This document shows positions 8,897 to 16,464 of a DNA stretch of 64,000 bases, piece after piece; position 1 is the first letter of the stretch, and every line of letters begins with the position of its first letter. The stretch covers positions 42,337-106,336 of the forward strand of contig JAFAFW010000023.1 in NCBI GenBank assembly GCA_023423275.1. Reading direction: 5' to 3'. The notes below the pieces were generated by a model that saw only the letters and a list, made by a program, of their open reading frames with translations, made no database searches and was not told the origin of the DNA. Source of the DNA: Pseudomonadota bacterium. Its GTDB lineage: Bacteria; Pseudomonadota; Alphaproteobacteria; Rhizobiales; Hyphomicrobiaceae. Position numbers and translations under genes: made by a program.

Positions 8897-9394
8897 TTAT
8901 TCAGCTTTACCTTCCACTTTATTTGCAGGCGCGGCTTGCAGTTGCCCGTAGTTCTGTTCGCCGATCGTGCTCAGCAGTTGAAGCTGGGTCTCGATGAAGT
9001 CGATATGCCCTTCCTCATCTTCGAGAAGTTTCTCGAACAGATCCATGGAGACATAGTCTTCGGCCGCCATGCAGATCTTGCGCGCCTCGGTATAGAGGGT
9101 CCGGGCCTCGTATTCGCCTGCGAGATCGGCCTCCAGCACTTCCTTGACGTTCTGGCCGATGCGCAACGGAGCGATTGTCTGCAGGTTCGGAAAGCCTTCC
9201 AGGAAGATGATGCGCGTTATCAGCGTATCGGCGTGATGCATCTCCTCGATGGACTCTTCACGCTCCTTCTTGGCGAGTTGGGTGAACCCCCAGTCGTCGA
9301 GCAGGCGGTAGTGAAGCCAGTACTGGTTGACGGCGCCCAATTCGAGATGAAGTGCTTCGTTCAGGACGTTGATGACTTCGACTTTGCCCTTCAC
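8897..9394 (-). CDS. bfr: bacterioferritin
   Basis: This iron-storage protein forms a heme-containing 24-mer and oxidises Fe(II) at a di-iron ferroxidase centre. The GTG at 9394 (MKGKVEVINVLN) follows AGGAGTAGAAGAC. It places every ligand at the E. coli position: E18, E51, H54, E94, E127, H130 for the di-iron site and M52 for heme. The upstream ATG at 9439 would add 15 non-homologous residues. The 165-residue length is typical apart from a short A/K/E tail. A near-palindromic Irr-type site lies 46-62 bp upstream, and the BFD-like ferredoxin gene is next on the same strand. Confidence 0.97.
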   Translation of the reverse strand: MKGKVEVINVLNEALHLELGAVNQYWLHYRLLDDWGFTQLAKKEREESIEEMHHADTLITRIIFLEGFPNLQTIAPLRIGQNVKEVLEADLAGEYEARTLYTEARKICMAAEDYVSMDLFEKLLEDEEGHIDFIETQLQLLSTIGEQNYGQLQAAPANKVEGKAE

Positions 9395-9439
9395 GTCTTC
9401 TACTCCTGTGCTGACGTGGGATCCTCCAAAAGGACCCAT

Positions 9440-9456
9440 TCTAGAATCGTTCCAAA
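9440..9456. promoter_or_regulatory. ICE-like (Irr) operator upstream of bfr
   Basis: Read on the minus strand the site is TTTGGAACGATTCTAGA, two 7-base half-sites around CGA. It resembles the Irr-box/ICE motif of Hyphomicrobiales (TTAGAA-N3-TTCTAA in approximate form), from which Irr represses bfr genes when iron is low. Its position just upstream of bfr fits. The assignment is by resemblance only. Confidence 0.55.
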
Positions 9457-9624
9457 GAAGGGCACACTAGAGCGCTACGCTCCGGGATGGAACCACCCAA
9501 ATGAAAGAATCACGCGATAATCTGCTTTTCGAACCCGCCATAGGGGCAGACGGCATCCATCATCAGGCGTGTTGCCGGGCAGCAACCGCTGGGGGACGCG
9601 TTTACAACAAAAAGGGGAGGGCGG

Positions 9625-9939
9625 CTATTCTGCCGCGTCGAGGAAGAAAGCGGCCCGGGCCGCTTTCCGCTGCGCCCGCTTCTGATCAAGGCGGATCAGA
9701 TGGGATTTAGCCGTCGCGCAGGCGTAGGGACAAATTCGTCCTTCCCGCTCAAGCCTGTCGACAGTGGCATAGATCGTCGTGACCGCGAGCGGTGCACAGC
9801 CGCAACAGTTCATTTTCTTCGCCATATGGCGGTAGACCACGCCTGGCGTGGGAATCGGGGCGTCGGGTTGGGACAGGATCTCGATCAACGCCAGCTCGAT
9901 ATCGTGATCCGACACCATGGCGCAGGAGCAAATGATCAT
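9625..9939 (-). CDS. BFD-like [2Fe-2S] ferredoxin domain protein
   Basis: The 104-residue product starts MIICSCAMVSDHDIE, the hallmark of bacterioferritin-associated ferredoxin. The CxC pair (C4, C6) and the later CCGC (C45, C48) supply the four cluster ligands. Bfd delivers electrons to bacterioferritin to release stored iron. It is longer than the usual 64-75 residues, with an insert between the cysteine pairs and a basic tail containing C70 and C74. The CxC-to-CxxC spacing is also wider than in E. coli. It is upstream of bfr in the same direction, with about 230 bp between the two reading frames. Confidence 0.8.
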   Translation of the reverse strand: MIICSCAMVSDHDIELALIEILSQPDAPIPTPGVVYRHMAKKMNCCGCAPLAVTTIYATVDRLEREGRICPYACATAKSHLIRLDQKRAQRKAARAAFFLDAAE

Positions 9940-10179
9940 CGTGTGCCCTCCAGGGTGGAATCCACACCAAATGAAGAGCCGCGAAAGCCACTGTCCCTGC
10001 AGTTGGCAGGAGTATCGCCCGAAGATTCGCTCATGGCAGAAGGATCAAACACGCACACTACTCATACGCACCGAAACTGGGTATCGGTCTGTCCGACACG
10101 TCCTTGCAAGGATCAGGCCCACAGGAACCCATATACAACGCGCCGTCAAGCTGATGATCGATGAAAACGGCACGTCCGA
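9940..10179. other. intergenic region upstream of the BFD-like gene
   Basis: No gene is seen. It contains GGAATCCACACCAAATG (9957-9973), related to sequences upstream of bfr and of the Rrf2 gene, and a perfect 12-bp palindrome TCCTTGCAAGGA (10101-10112). Both may be regulatory. Confidence 0.35.
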
Positions 10180-10692
10180 TCATTTCGGGCTGGCCTGCCG
10201 GGTTGATCGCTCGTGCTTTCCCCGGCTCGCTCGCAACGTCGCCGAGGTCCGCCGCGGCGCAGCCTTGCGGGTTTTCTGGCGGCTCGGCGCAACGAGCGCG
10301 CTTTTAGCCATGTCCTCCAGCGTGTGCTGGTCGAGCACGCTGATGAAGGCGTCAAGTGCGCTATCGAATACGTGACTGATCGGCTGGCGGGTATCCTGGC
10401 GGATGGGCGCTCCATCCTCGTCCCCGGTCGCCATCCGCGTCGATTCGGTTGCGCGAACCACATCGCCGATCCGAATTTCGCCTGCCGGTCGCGCCAGCCG
10501 GACGCCGCCGTGCCGTCCCCGCATCGCCTGCAGGAAGCCGGCCCGGGTCAACAGGTGGACGATCTTGAACACGTTTTGCGGCGTGATATCCAGATGGCCG
10601 GATATCTCGGCAACCTTGAGAAGCTGGTCTCGCTGTCCGGCGCAGTGGATCAGGATCCGGATGGCGTGGTTGGTCTGTTTCGTCAGTCGCAT
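10180..10692 (-). CDS. Rrf2-family (RirA/NsrR-like) regulator lacking cluster cysteines
   Basis: The N-terminus MRLTKQTNHAIRILIHCAG and the wing RGRHGGVRLARPAGEI match RirA/NsrR regulators. Those proteins use a [4Fe-4S] or [2Fe-2S] cluster to sense iron, NO or cluster status. The effector half keeps the family pattern (SALDAFISVLDQHTLEDM), but the cysteine loop is absent. C17 is the only cysteine in 170 residues, and the segment that normally holds three cysteines reads ATGDEDGAPIRQDTRQP. A basic C-terminal tail (about residues 137-170) is extra. It lies next to bfr and the BFD-like gene, so an iron-related role is plausible, but it cannot bind a cluster in the usual way. Confidence 0.88.
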   Translation of the reverse strand: MRLTKQTNHAIRILIHCAGQRDQLLKVAEISGHLDITPQNVFKIVHLLTRAGFLQAMRGRHGGVRLARPAGEIRIGDVVRATESTRMATGDEDGAPIRQDTRQPISHVFDSALDAFISVLDQHTLEDMAKSALVAPSRQKTRKAAPRRTSATLRASRGKHERSTRQASPK

Positions 10693-10975
10693 GGCTGATC
10701 GGAACCCAAATGGCAGTCAATGCTGCCGCCTCGTCTGTCGTTACGCGCGTCCTTAGCTAAGGAGTTCGCGCATCACACGAATCAACTTCGTCCCCGCAGT
10801 CCTGAGGTTTCTTTACTCATTTAATCGACTTATGTAAAGCTGACCGCGAATTTCCACAATTTATCCCGAGGGTTCGCTCATCGTCTTGGTGCACGTTAAG
10901 ACGCAGAAATGGAAGCGTTGTCCGCGCCGGGAGGGGCCTTTTATCCCCGTTGTGGACGGAAAGGGCGACCGCGTC
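10693..10975. other. intergenic region between the Rrf2 gene and the DUF3726 gene
   Basis: No gene is seen in 283 bases. GGAACCCAAATG (10701-10712) lies just ahead of the Rrf2 start. An inverted pair CTTTAC (10811-10816) and GTAAAG (10834-10839) lies in an AT-rich patch that may be the Rrf2 promoter. No clear terminator for the long upstream operon was recognised. Confidence 0.35.
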
Positions 10976-11617
10976 CTAATCGTTGTCGGACACACCGGCT
11001 CCGGCGCCGGCTAATCGGGACGCGAGGCTGGCCGGTACATACGTCAGCGCGCCGAACGCGTCCAGACGTTTCCAGGCGGCGGTATCCGCGATCTTGTGAG
11101 ATTGAACCAGAGTGGTCGGCTTGACCATCGATGACCGGGCGTCGCGGGACATCTTGATTTGAGCCTTGAGGGCTCTCCCGGTTTGCGCGCTATCGCAGCC
11201 CCCTTCGCTGAATCCCCGGGCCTGCAAGCGCATGTGGCCAGCAGGTAGTTCCAGGTTCAGCATCGCGTCGGCAGCCAGGCGCCGCTGCAGCAGGGGAAGC
11301 AGCCAGACTGGTTGGAGGAGATCGACAAGCGTCCAAGTCTGATCGAAATCAAGGAGATCCGCGATGGCGGCCCCAGCGTGGACCGGGCACAGCATGGCGC
11401 CCGTCCGGGCGGGTTGCAGGGTTAGCCCTTCCCGTACCGGCGCGGCGATATCGCTGCGGCGCACCAGAATATCGACGAGTGCGGTTTCCCAGCGAATGCC
11501 ATGCACAGCCAGCCAGCGCGCTGCCTGCGCGGCCTCCTCGGCCAGTCCCCAACTCATCCCCGCTCCGCGACAGGCTTTCAGTGTGAGGCTCTCGATCTCG
11601 TTCAGGGAGACGATCAT
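10976..11617 (-). CDS. DUF3726 family protein
   Basis: The 213-residue protein matches my memory of the DUF3726 family (IVSLNEIESLTLKACRGAGMSWGLAEEAA at the start, quoted in part as LNEIESLTLKACRGAG). Its function is unknown. The ATG at 11617 overlaps the stop of the preceding gene as ATGA, so translational coupling is likely; an ORF open to 11701 merely overlaps the upstream gene. It is the last gene of the 11-gene minus-strand operon. No membrane segment or metal motif stands out. Tight coupling to the 564-residue unknown suggests the two act together. Confidence 0.75.
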   Translation of the reverse strand: MIVSLNEIESLTLKACRGAGMSWGLAEEAAQAARWLAVHGIRWETALVDILVRRSDIAAPVREGLTLQPARTGAMLCPVHAGAAIADLLDFDQTWTLVDLLQPVWLLPLLQRRLAADAMLNLELPAGHMRLQARGFSEGGCDSAQTGRALKAQIKMSRDARSSMVKPTTLVQSHKIADTAAWKRLDAFGALTYVPASLASRLAGAGAGVSDND

Positions 11618-13308
11618 CGCGGCCATATCCAGTCGTCCCACGCGCCGTCGGCAAGCTCGGTGGGGAAGGGCGCGCCTTGAAAGAGTGTGATGCGGAGCCA
11701 CTTGTCCGAACGCGGGTCAAAGCGTGTCGCGCCGAAGAATGCGAGCTTGCAGCGTAGAATATCGATCGCGCGGAGGCTGCCGTCGATCAGATTGTCGCGA
11801 ATCTCGGCGTAGGGAAACCGCGCCAGGGTCTGCGCGCGCCGTACAATGTGACGGTATTCCGGGCGGCGCATGAGGAAGTCTCCGAGCGGCGTCTCGGCGG
11901 GCTCATCCGCGAGTGCCGCATGCAGGGCGGCGATATCACGGGCGACGGCAAGCGGCTGTTCCAGGTCGGCACCCGGTTCCGTGGCGCGCAGCCCAAGCCG
12001 GGGTTCGAGTTTTTCTTCCGACACATACCAGAACATCGCCGTGTGATTGGCCTTGGTAAAATCGATCGACAGCGCCCACGCGTAGTCGCGGCCGATATCG
12101 GCACGCAGATCTCCGCACCGCTGGTGGCCCGCGATGCAAAACTCCGCGGCTTCGTCCGCGGCCATCCGCTCCGCGAGGTCATCCACGAGTTCGCCGTGCG
12201 GTTCGAGCAGCAGCGTGACGATGAACTCCTGCCCCTCCAGGGATAGCGTATCTTCTGCCCAGCGATAGATGACATCCCAGGGGTGCGGCTGCCCAAACAC
12301 GGCGTCGGACCCCGTGAAGGCGGTCAGCCGATCCAGATCTTCGCCAAGCCTGACTATGCGCGGGGCTTGTACCGGATCGTCTGTCGTCCAATGGGAGACA
12401 ACGGATCGGGCTGAGGCCAAGGCAGCCAGAAACTTATCGCTTGTCTTCGGCGTGGCATTCCGCAGGGAGCGAACACGGGCCAGTGCCGTCTCCCGCGCGG
12501 TGATCCAGCGATGCAGCAGAACCGGATGGCGGACGAGGAACGGCGCCATGCCCAATCCGGTCGCGTTGCCGACGCCAAGACGCCGCCGTAGATTCGGCGC
12601 CAGTGCGACGGCGCTTTCGGGTGCGCGCAAGCGGGCCATATGTTCGGCCAGATCGACGGTGAAGGCACGGATCAGGTAGACGGTCAGCATCTCAGCCTGG
12701 AACGGACCGGACATCTCCTCGCGCCCGGAAAAGCGATCGCGGTCGGCGATGCCGAACTTGCCGTTGCCGTAGACGGCCGTCGTGCGCATGAGATAGCCGG
12801 TCGCCTCGAGCGCATCGCGATCCGGCTGCTGGCCCTGCGACAGTGTTTCGACGACCGTATCAAACAGGCGGACGCTGCGGTTGGCGCGCGCCAGCACCAA
12901 TTCGGTATCGAGATAGCGGCCCGCTTCCTGCTTCGGCACATTGGCGAACAGACGCTCGATATCGTCGTCGTTGGGGATGCCGTCGAACAGCGCGAACGTC
13001 GCGTCCCATTCCTCGGCGATCACACGGTCGGTGCGCTTTTCGGGCGGCAGGTCGTGTCCGAAGCAGACAAGGCTGTACGTCCGCCGCCAGGTGTCGACCT
13101 GATAGACCGCGGTGCCGACGCCACGGTCATCGATATCGAACCGCGGCCGGGTTAGGATCCAGCCCTCGCGAGCCATGCGGCGCAGCAACGCGCGCAGGAA
13201 ACTCAAGCGCGTCTGGTGCGCGCTGCCCATCCGGTCGAGGCGCAGAACCGTATCCGGCGAACGGAGCGGCGTGCCGGTGTGTGCGGGCTCGCCGTCCATC
13301 GCCATCAT
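11614..13308 (-). CDS. conserved hypothetical protein, 564 residues
   Basis: This large soluble protein carries no domain I can name. Likely conserved blocks by composition are GWILTRPRFDIDDRGVGTAV (about 49-68), YGNGKFGIADRDRFSG (about 180), GNATGLGMAPFLVRHPVLLH (about 250) and FTKANHTAMFWYVSEEK (about 430). It overlaps the SABATH methyltransferase gene upstream and the DUF3726 gene downstream by 4 bp each, so all three are translationally coupled. No signal peptide, transmembrane helix, Walker motif or Cys cluster is seen. It is probably an enzyme of the same pathway. Confidence 0.85.
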   Translation of the reverse strand: MMAMDGEPAHTGTPLRSPDTVLRLDRMGSAHQTRLSFLRALLRRMAREGWILTRPRFDIDDRGVGTAVYQVDTWRRTYSLVCFGHDLPPEKRTDRVIAEEWDATFALFDGIPNDDDIERLFANVPKQEAGRYLDTELVLARANRSVRLFDTVVETLSQGQQPDRDALEATGYLMRTTAVYGNGKFGIADRDRFSGREEMSGPFQAEMLTVYLIRAFTVDLAEHMARLRAPESAVALAPNLRRRLGVGNATGLGMAPFLVRHPVLLHRWITARETALARVRSLRNATPKTSDKFLAALASARSVVSHWTTDDPVQAPRIVRLGEDLDRLTAFTGSDAVFGQPHPWDVIYRWAEDTLSLEGQEFIVTLLLEPHGELVDDLAERMAADEAAEFCIAGHQRCGDLRADIGRDYAWALSIDFTKANHTAMFWYVSEEKLEPRLGLRATEPGADLEQPLAVARDIAALHAALADEPAETPLGDFLMRRPEYRHIVRRAQTLARFPYAEIRDNLIDGSLRAIDILRCKLAFFGATRFDPRSDKWLRITLFQGAPFPTELADGAWDDWIWPR

Positions 13309-14417
13309 TCTTTGACGCAGATCAGATGGATGTGGACATAATCCATGCCGTGCCCATCCGGATTGGCGGCGACAAGCTTTTCATAGCGTCCGAAATATTC
13401 GTCGAGGATTTGTGCCCGCTCCTGCGGCGGACGGTCGGCGGATAATCCGCTGGCGAACGTGGGCTCCGACCAGGACCTGAGCGTGGGGATATAATCGCGC
13501 GCGAACCGAACCGGATCGCGATGTTCCGCGAATGCCTTGACGTATGGGCAGACGAGGTGCCGCTCCTCGACGTGTTCCAGACGCAGACCGGCCTGATAGA
13601 CCGGGCTCGACGTATCGCGCAGCGGCGCCGTGAATTGCTCCGACGTCCGGTAGACCTGCGGGAAATTGGTCGCGGCGTATTCCGCCTCGGTGATGATCCC
13701 GTCGGTGACAAGCCCGCGCCAGAGCTGGTCGAATGTATCGAACATGCTGACGCCGCCGGAGTGGCCAAGATAGCGGCCCTGTTTGTCGATGCCGAAATTG
13801 AAGTAGCAGAGCCGTCCGCCCTTCACGAGCTCGCGGGCGCGCAAGGTCAGCAGGCGCTCCCATTCGATACGGCCAGTCTCCTCGTAGGCGCGGCGCTCGT
13901 TCCCGCTCGCGCCGACCATGTGGACGTGATCGGAGATATTGCACGGCACCTTCGAGATGTAGTGAGACGCGGTGGCCGAGAACGCGAGGTTGAGGCTCTC
14001 ACGCGGGAAAATCGCCTGATGAAACGACGTGCCCGACGCGAACGGATAGACATCTGGGATCTGGCCGTAATAGCTCTGGATGTCCGTTTGTCCATGGATC
14101 ATCCGAAAGACCTGACTGAAGTCGTTGCGCGGCAGATCGCAATAAAACATCTCGATCGGCCGGCTTGCCGTCAGCTTGCGGACGTGACCCAGAACATTCG
14201 TCCACATGCCGACCGAGGTCCCACCATCGGCGCAACCGATATCGGCGGCGCGGAAGGCCGAGCCGTCGTCCTTCAGCTCCATCCGGTCGATGGCGGACAG
14301 GATCAGGGGCGTTGCTGCATTGATGACATCGCGCGCGCCGGTCGTCGCCTTGGAGTAATACCCGGCACCCTTCATGGCCATGAAGCCGGCCGTCTCGCTC
14401 GTTTTCATAATAGGCAC
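13305..14417 (-). CDS. SABATH-type SAM-dependent carboxyl methyltransferase
   Basis: The 370-residue protein shows the SABATH (Methyltransf_7) plan known from plant salicylate, benzoate and jasmonate methyltransferases, which make methyl esters of small acids. Matching blocks are YYSKATTGARDVINAATPLI at the start, the SAM loop AADIGCADGG, CDLPRNDFSQVFRMI, FPRESLNLAFSATASHYISK with the KVP that follows, and LRARELVKGGRLCYF. It lies in an 11-gene operon with an Ldh-type oxidoreductase 12 bp upstream. The substrate is presumably a small carboxylate of that pathway. The assignment to the family is firm; the substrate is unknown. Confidence 0.88.
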   Translation of the reverse strand: MPIMKTSETAGFMAMKGAGYYSKATTGARDVINAATPLILSAIDRMELKDDGSAFRAADIGCADGGTSVGMWTNVLGHVRKLTASRPIEMFYCDLPRNDFSQVFRMIHGQTDIQSYYGQIPDVYPFASGTSFHQAIFPRESLNLAFSATASHYISKVPCNISDHVHMVGASGNERRAYEETGRIEWERLLTLRARELVKGGRLCYFNFGIDKQGRYLGHSGGVSMFDTFDQLWRGLVTDGIITEAEYAATNFPQVYRTSEQFTAPLRDTSSPVYQAGLRLEHVEERHLVCPYVKAFAEHRDPVRFARDYIPTLRSWSEPTFASGLSADRPPQERAQILDEYFGRYEKLVAANPDGHGMDYVHIHLICVKE

Positions 14418-14429
14418 CCTGATTGATGA

Positions 14430-15440
14430 TCAGCCCTGCAACGATTGCACCGTGTCGTAGATCGCCTTGTCGACAGTGACGCCTTCTGCGATGGATCGCG
14501 CCCGCGCCGCGCGGCGCCCCGAACCGGCCAGATGCGTTCCGGGTTCGCTGGTCAGTGCGGAGACGAGACCGGTGAGATTACCCGCGAAACCGCCGGCCGA
14601 TGTCGCGTCCGGGGAAATCGCAATGAACAACTGTCCAGTCTTCGGCGGTCCGCCAGCGGTTCCCGAGAACGGGCTGGCGTTGATGCCCAGCGTGGCGCCG
14701 GAGAGGCCGGCGGCCATGATTTCCACCAGCAGCGCCGAGCCTACGCCCTTGTAACCGCCGGCCGGGACCATCGTGCCCTTGAGGCCGACCGCGGGATCGG
14801 TGGTCGGCTCGCCGTCCGGACCAAGCGCCCAGCCGAGCGGGATCGGCTCGCCGCGGCGGGACTTCTTCATCACCTCGCTCTTGGCGACGACGCTGGCGCT
14901 CTGGTCGATGACGATGGCGGCCTTGCCCGTGCCATCGGGGACGGCCACCGACCAGGGATTCGTGCCGAGCACTGGGCGTTTGCCACCGGAGGCCGCGATG
15001 GAAGCCGGAGCATTGGTGAAGCCGAGCCCGACGAGACCGGCCTGTGCCAGTCTTTCCGTGTGATAGCCGAGCACACCGCAATTGTAGGAGTTGCGGACAG
15101 TAAGCGTCGCGATGCCCTGCGAACGAGCGGTCGGGATGAGTTCGGCAAAGCCCGCATCGATGGCCGGATGCGCGAAGCCCGATTGCGCGTCGACCGTGAT
15201 TACCGCAGGCGCGGGGTGTTCAACCTGCGGGATGGCGGCGGGAACGACCTTTCCACATTGCAGATGCTGGCAGTAGGTCGCGAGATACGCGAGGCCGTGC
15301 GAGGCGATGCCGTCGCGCTCGGCGGCCGCGATCGCAGCGGCGAGGCTCTTTGCGGCGCTGTGTGAGGCCCCCGCTTGTGTCAGCGCATTCTGCGCCAAGC
15401 GTTCGATTTCGGGTATCTGCAGAACAATGGGATCAGCCAT
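14430..15440 (-). CDS. Ldh-family NAD(P)-dependent oxidoreductase (malate/L-lactate dehydrogenase type II)
   Basis: The 336-residue protein belongs to the Ldh_2 family (YlbC, MDH2, delta1-piperidine-2-carboxylate reductase), which is unrelated to classical Rossmann LDH. It reduces 2-oxo acids or cyclic imines with NAD(P)H. Diagnostic parts are AERDGIASHGLAYLATY with the catalytic His, VRNSYNCGVLGYH, VLGTNPWSVAVPDG and GGYKGVGSALLVEIM. In this operon a cyclic imine or 2-oxo acid produced by the DadA-like enzyme would be a reasonable substrate (inference). Spacing to both neighbours is 12 bp. Confidence 0.92.
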   Translation of the reverse strand: MADPIVLQIPEIERLAQNALTQAGASHSAAKSLAAAIAAAERDGIASHGLAYLATYCQHLQCGKVVPAAIPQVEHPAPAVITVDAQSGFAHPAIDAGFAELIPTARSQGIATLTVRNSYNCGVLGYHTERLAQAGLVGLGFTNAPASIAASGGKRPVLGTNPWSVAVPDGTGKAAIVIDQSASVVAKSEVMKKSRRGEPIPLGWALGPDGEPTTDPAVGLKGTMVPAGGYKGVGSALLVEIMAAGLSGATLGINASPFSGTAGGPPKTGQLFIAISPDATSAGGFAGNLTGLVSALTSEPGTHLAGSGRRAARARSIAEGVTVDKAIYDTVQSLQG

Positions 15441-15452
15441 GTGCCTTTGCCC

Positions 15453-16448
15453 TCAGGATGGATCAGCCGGGGTGAACGACTGCGCGAAGAAACGATGCCA
15501 GTTGCCACCCATGATCTTGTCGACGTCCGCGGGCGAGAACCCGCGGGCGGCGAGGCCGGCGCGTACGGTCGGGAAATTGCGGTTGTCGCGAAACCAATCC
15601 GGCTGCTGCGGGAAAACCGCTTTTCCGAGCCCGATGTTGGTCTGGCCCTTTGTCCAGCGGCCGTTGCGCATCCACTCCACGACGCTGTCCGGCTGATCCT
15701 GGCAGAGATCGGAACCGATGCCGATGTGATCGACGCCGATCCGGCTCGCGGTGTCGGCAACCATCTCCGTGAAGCTGTCCAGAGTGCACGTGCTGCCGCC
15801 TGCCAGGTGATGCGGATAGAGCGAGAAGCCGAGCATGCCACCGCGTGCTGCGAGCGCCTTGAGCACGGCGTCGGACTTGTTACGCGGGACATTATGCCAG
15901 GAGGACGGATTGGCGTGCGTAATCGCGACGGGACGCCCCGAGATATCGATGGCCTCCAGGCAGGTGCGCTCCCCGGAGTGGGATAGATCGACAACCAAGC
16001 CAACCCGGTTCATCTCGGCGATCACTTCGCGGCCCATGCGCGATATGCCGGCATCCACCGCCTCGTAGCATCCCGAACCGAGCAGGGATTGATTGTTATA
16101 GGTGATCTGCATGAAGCGGACGCCAAGCGCATGCAGGATCGCGACCAGCCCGATATCGTCCTCGATCGCGGAGCAGTTCTGCAGTCCGAAGAACACGGCC
16201 GTACGGCCCGAGGCTTTCGCGGCGTCGATATCCGCAGCGAACCGGCCGGGCATGATGAGGTCCGCGTGCGTCTCGAACGCACGGTTCCAGTCGATCAGGT
16301 TCTCGACCGTCTCGCGGAAATCCTCATGATAGCAGACCGTGACGTGTATCGCGTCGACGCCACCGGCGCGCAGTTGCCGGAAGATCTCGGGCGACCAATT
16401 GCAGTACTGACAGGCATCGATGGTGAAGGAAGGGATGTCTCTGCTCAT
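15453..16448 (-). CDS. M19 (membrane dipeptidase)-like hydrolase with altered metal site
   Basis: The 331-residue protein has the M19/renal dipeptidase TIM-barrel plan, with LVVDLSHSGERTCLEAIDIS, VAITHANPSSWHNVPRN and GVDHIGIGSDLCQD. Three of the usual metal ligands are kept (H157, H178, D247). The N-terminal H-x-D motif is replaced by C-x-Y (D11-A-C13-Q-Y15), and the bridging Glu is Gln (FFGLQN, Q90). A standard binuclear zinc site is therefore unlikely. It may use one metal or catalyse a different reaction. There is no signal peptide. It sits between the thioesterase and Ldh-type genes with gaps of 12-16 bp. Confidence 0.85.
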   Translation of the reverse strand: MSRDIPSFTIDACQYCNWSPEIFRQLRAGGVDAIHVTVCYHEDFRETVENLIDWNRAFETHADLIMPGRFAADIDAAKASGRTAVFFGLQNCSAIEDDIGLVAILHALGVRFMQITYNNQSLLGSGCYEAVDAGISRMGREVIAEMNRVGLVVDLSHSGERTCLEAIDISGRPVAITHANPSSWHNVPRNKSDAVLKALAARGGMLGFSLYPHHLAGGSTCTLDSFTEMVADTASRIGVDHIGIGSDLCQDQPDSVVEWMRNGRWTKGQTNIGLGKAVFPQQPDWFRDNRNFPTVRAGLAARGFSPADVDKIMGGNWHRFFAQSFTPADPS

Positions 16449-16464
16449 CGGCCCGTCCCCTTAT

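Noticed and set aside
9395..9439. ATG at 9439 as the bacterioferritin start
   Set aside because: The GTG at 9394 has an AGGAG site and gives exact numbering of all iron and heme ligands; the 15 extra residues match nothing.
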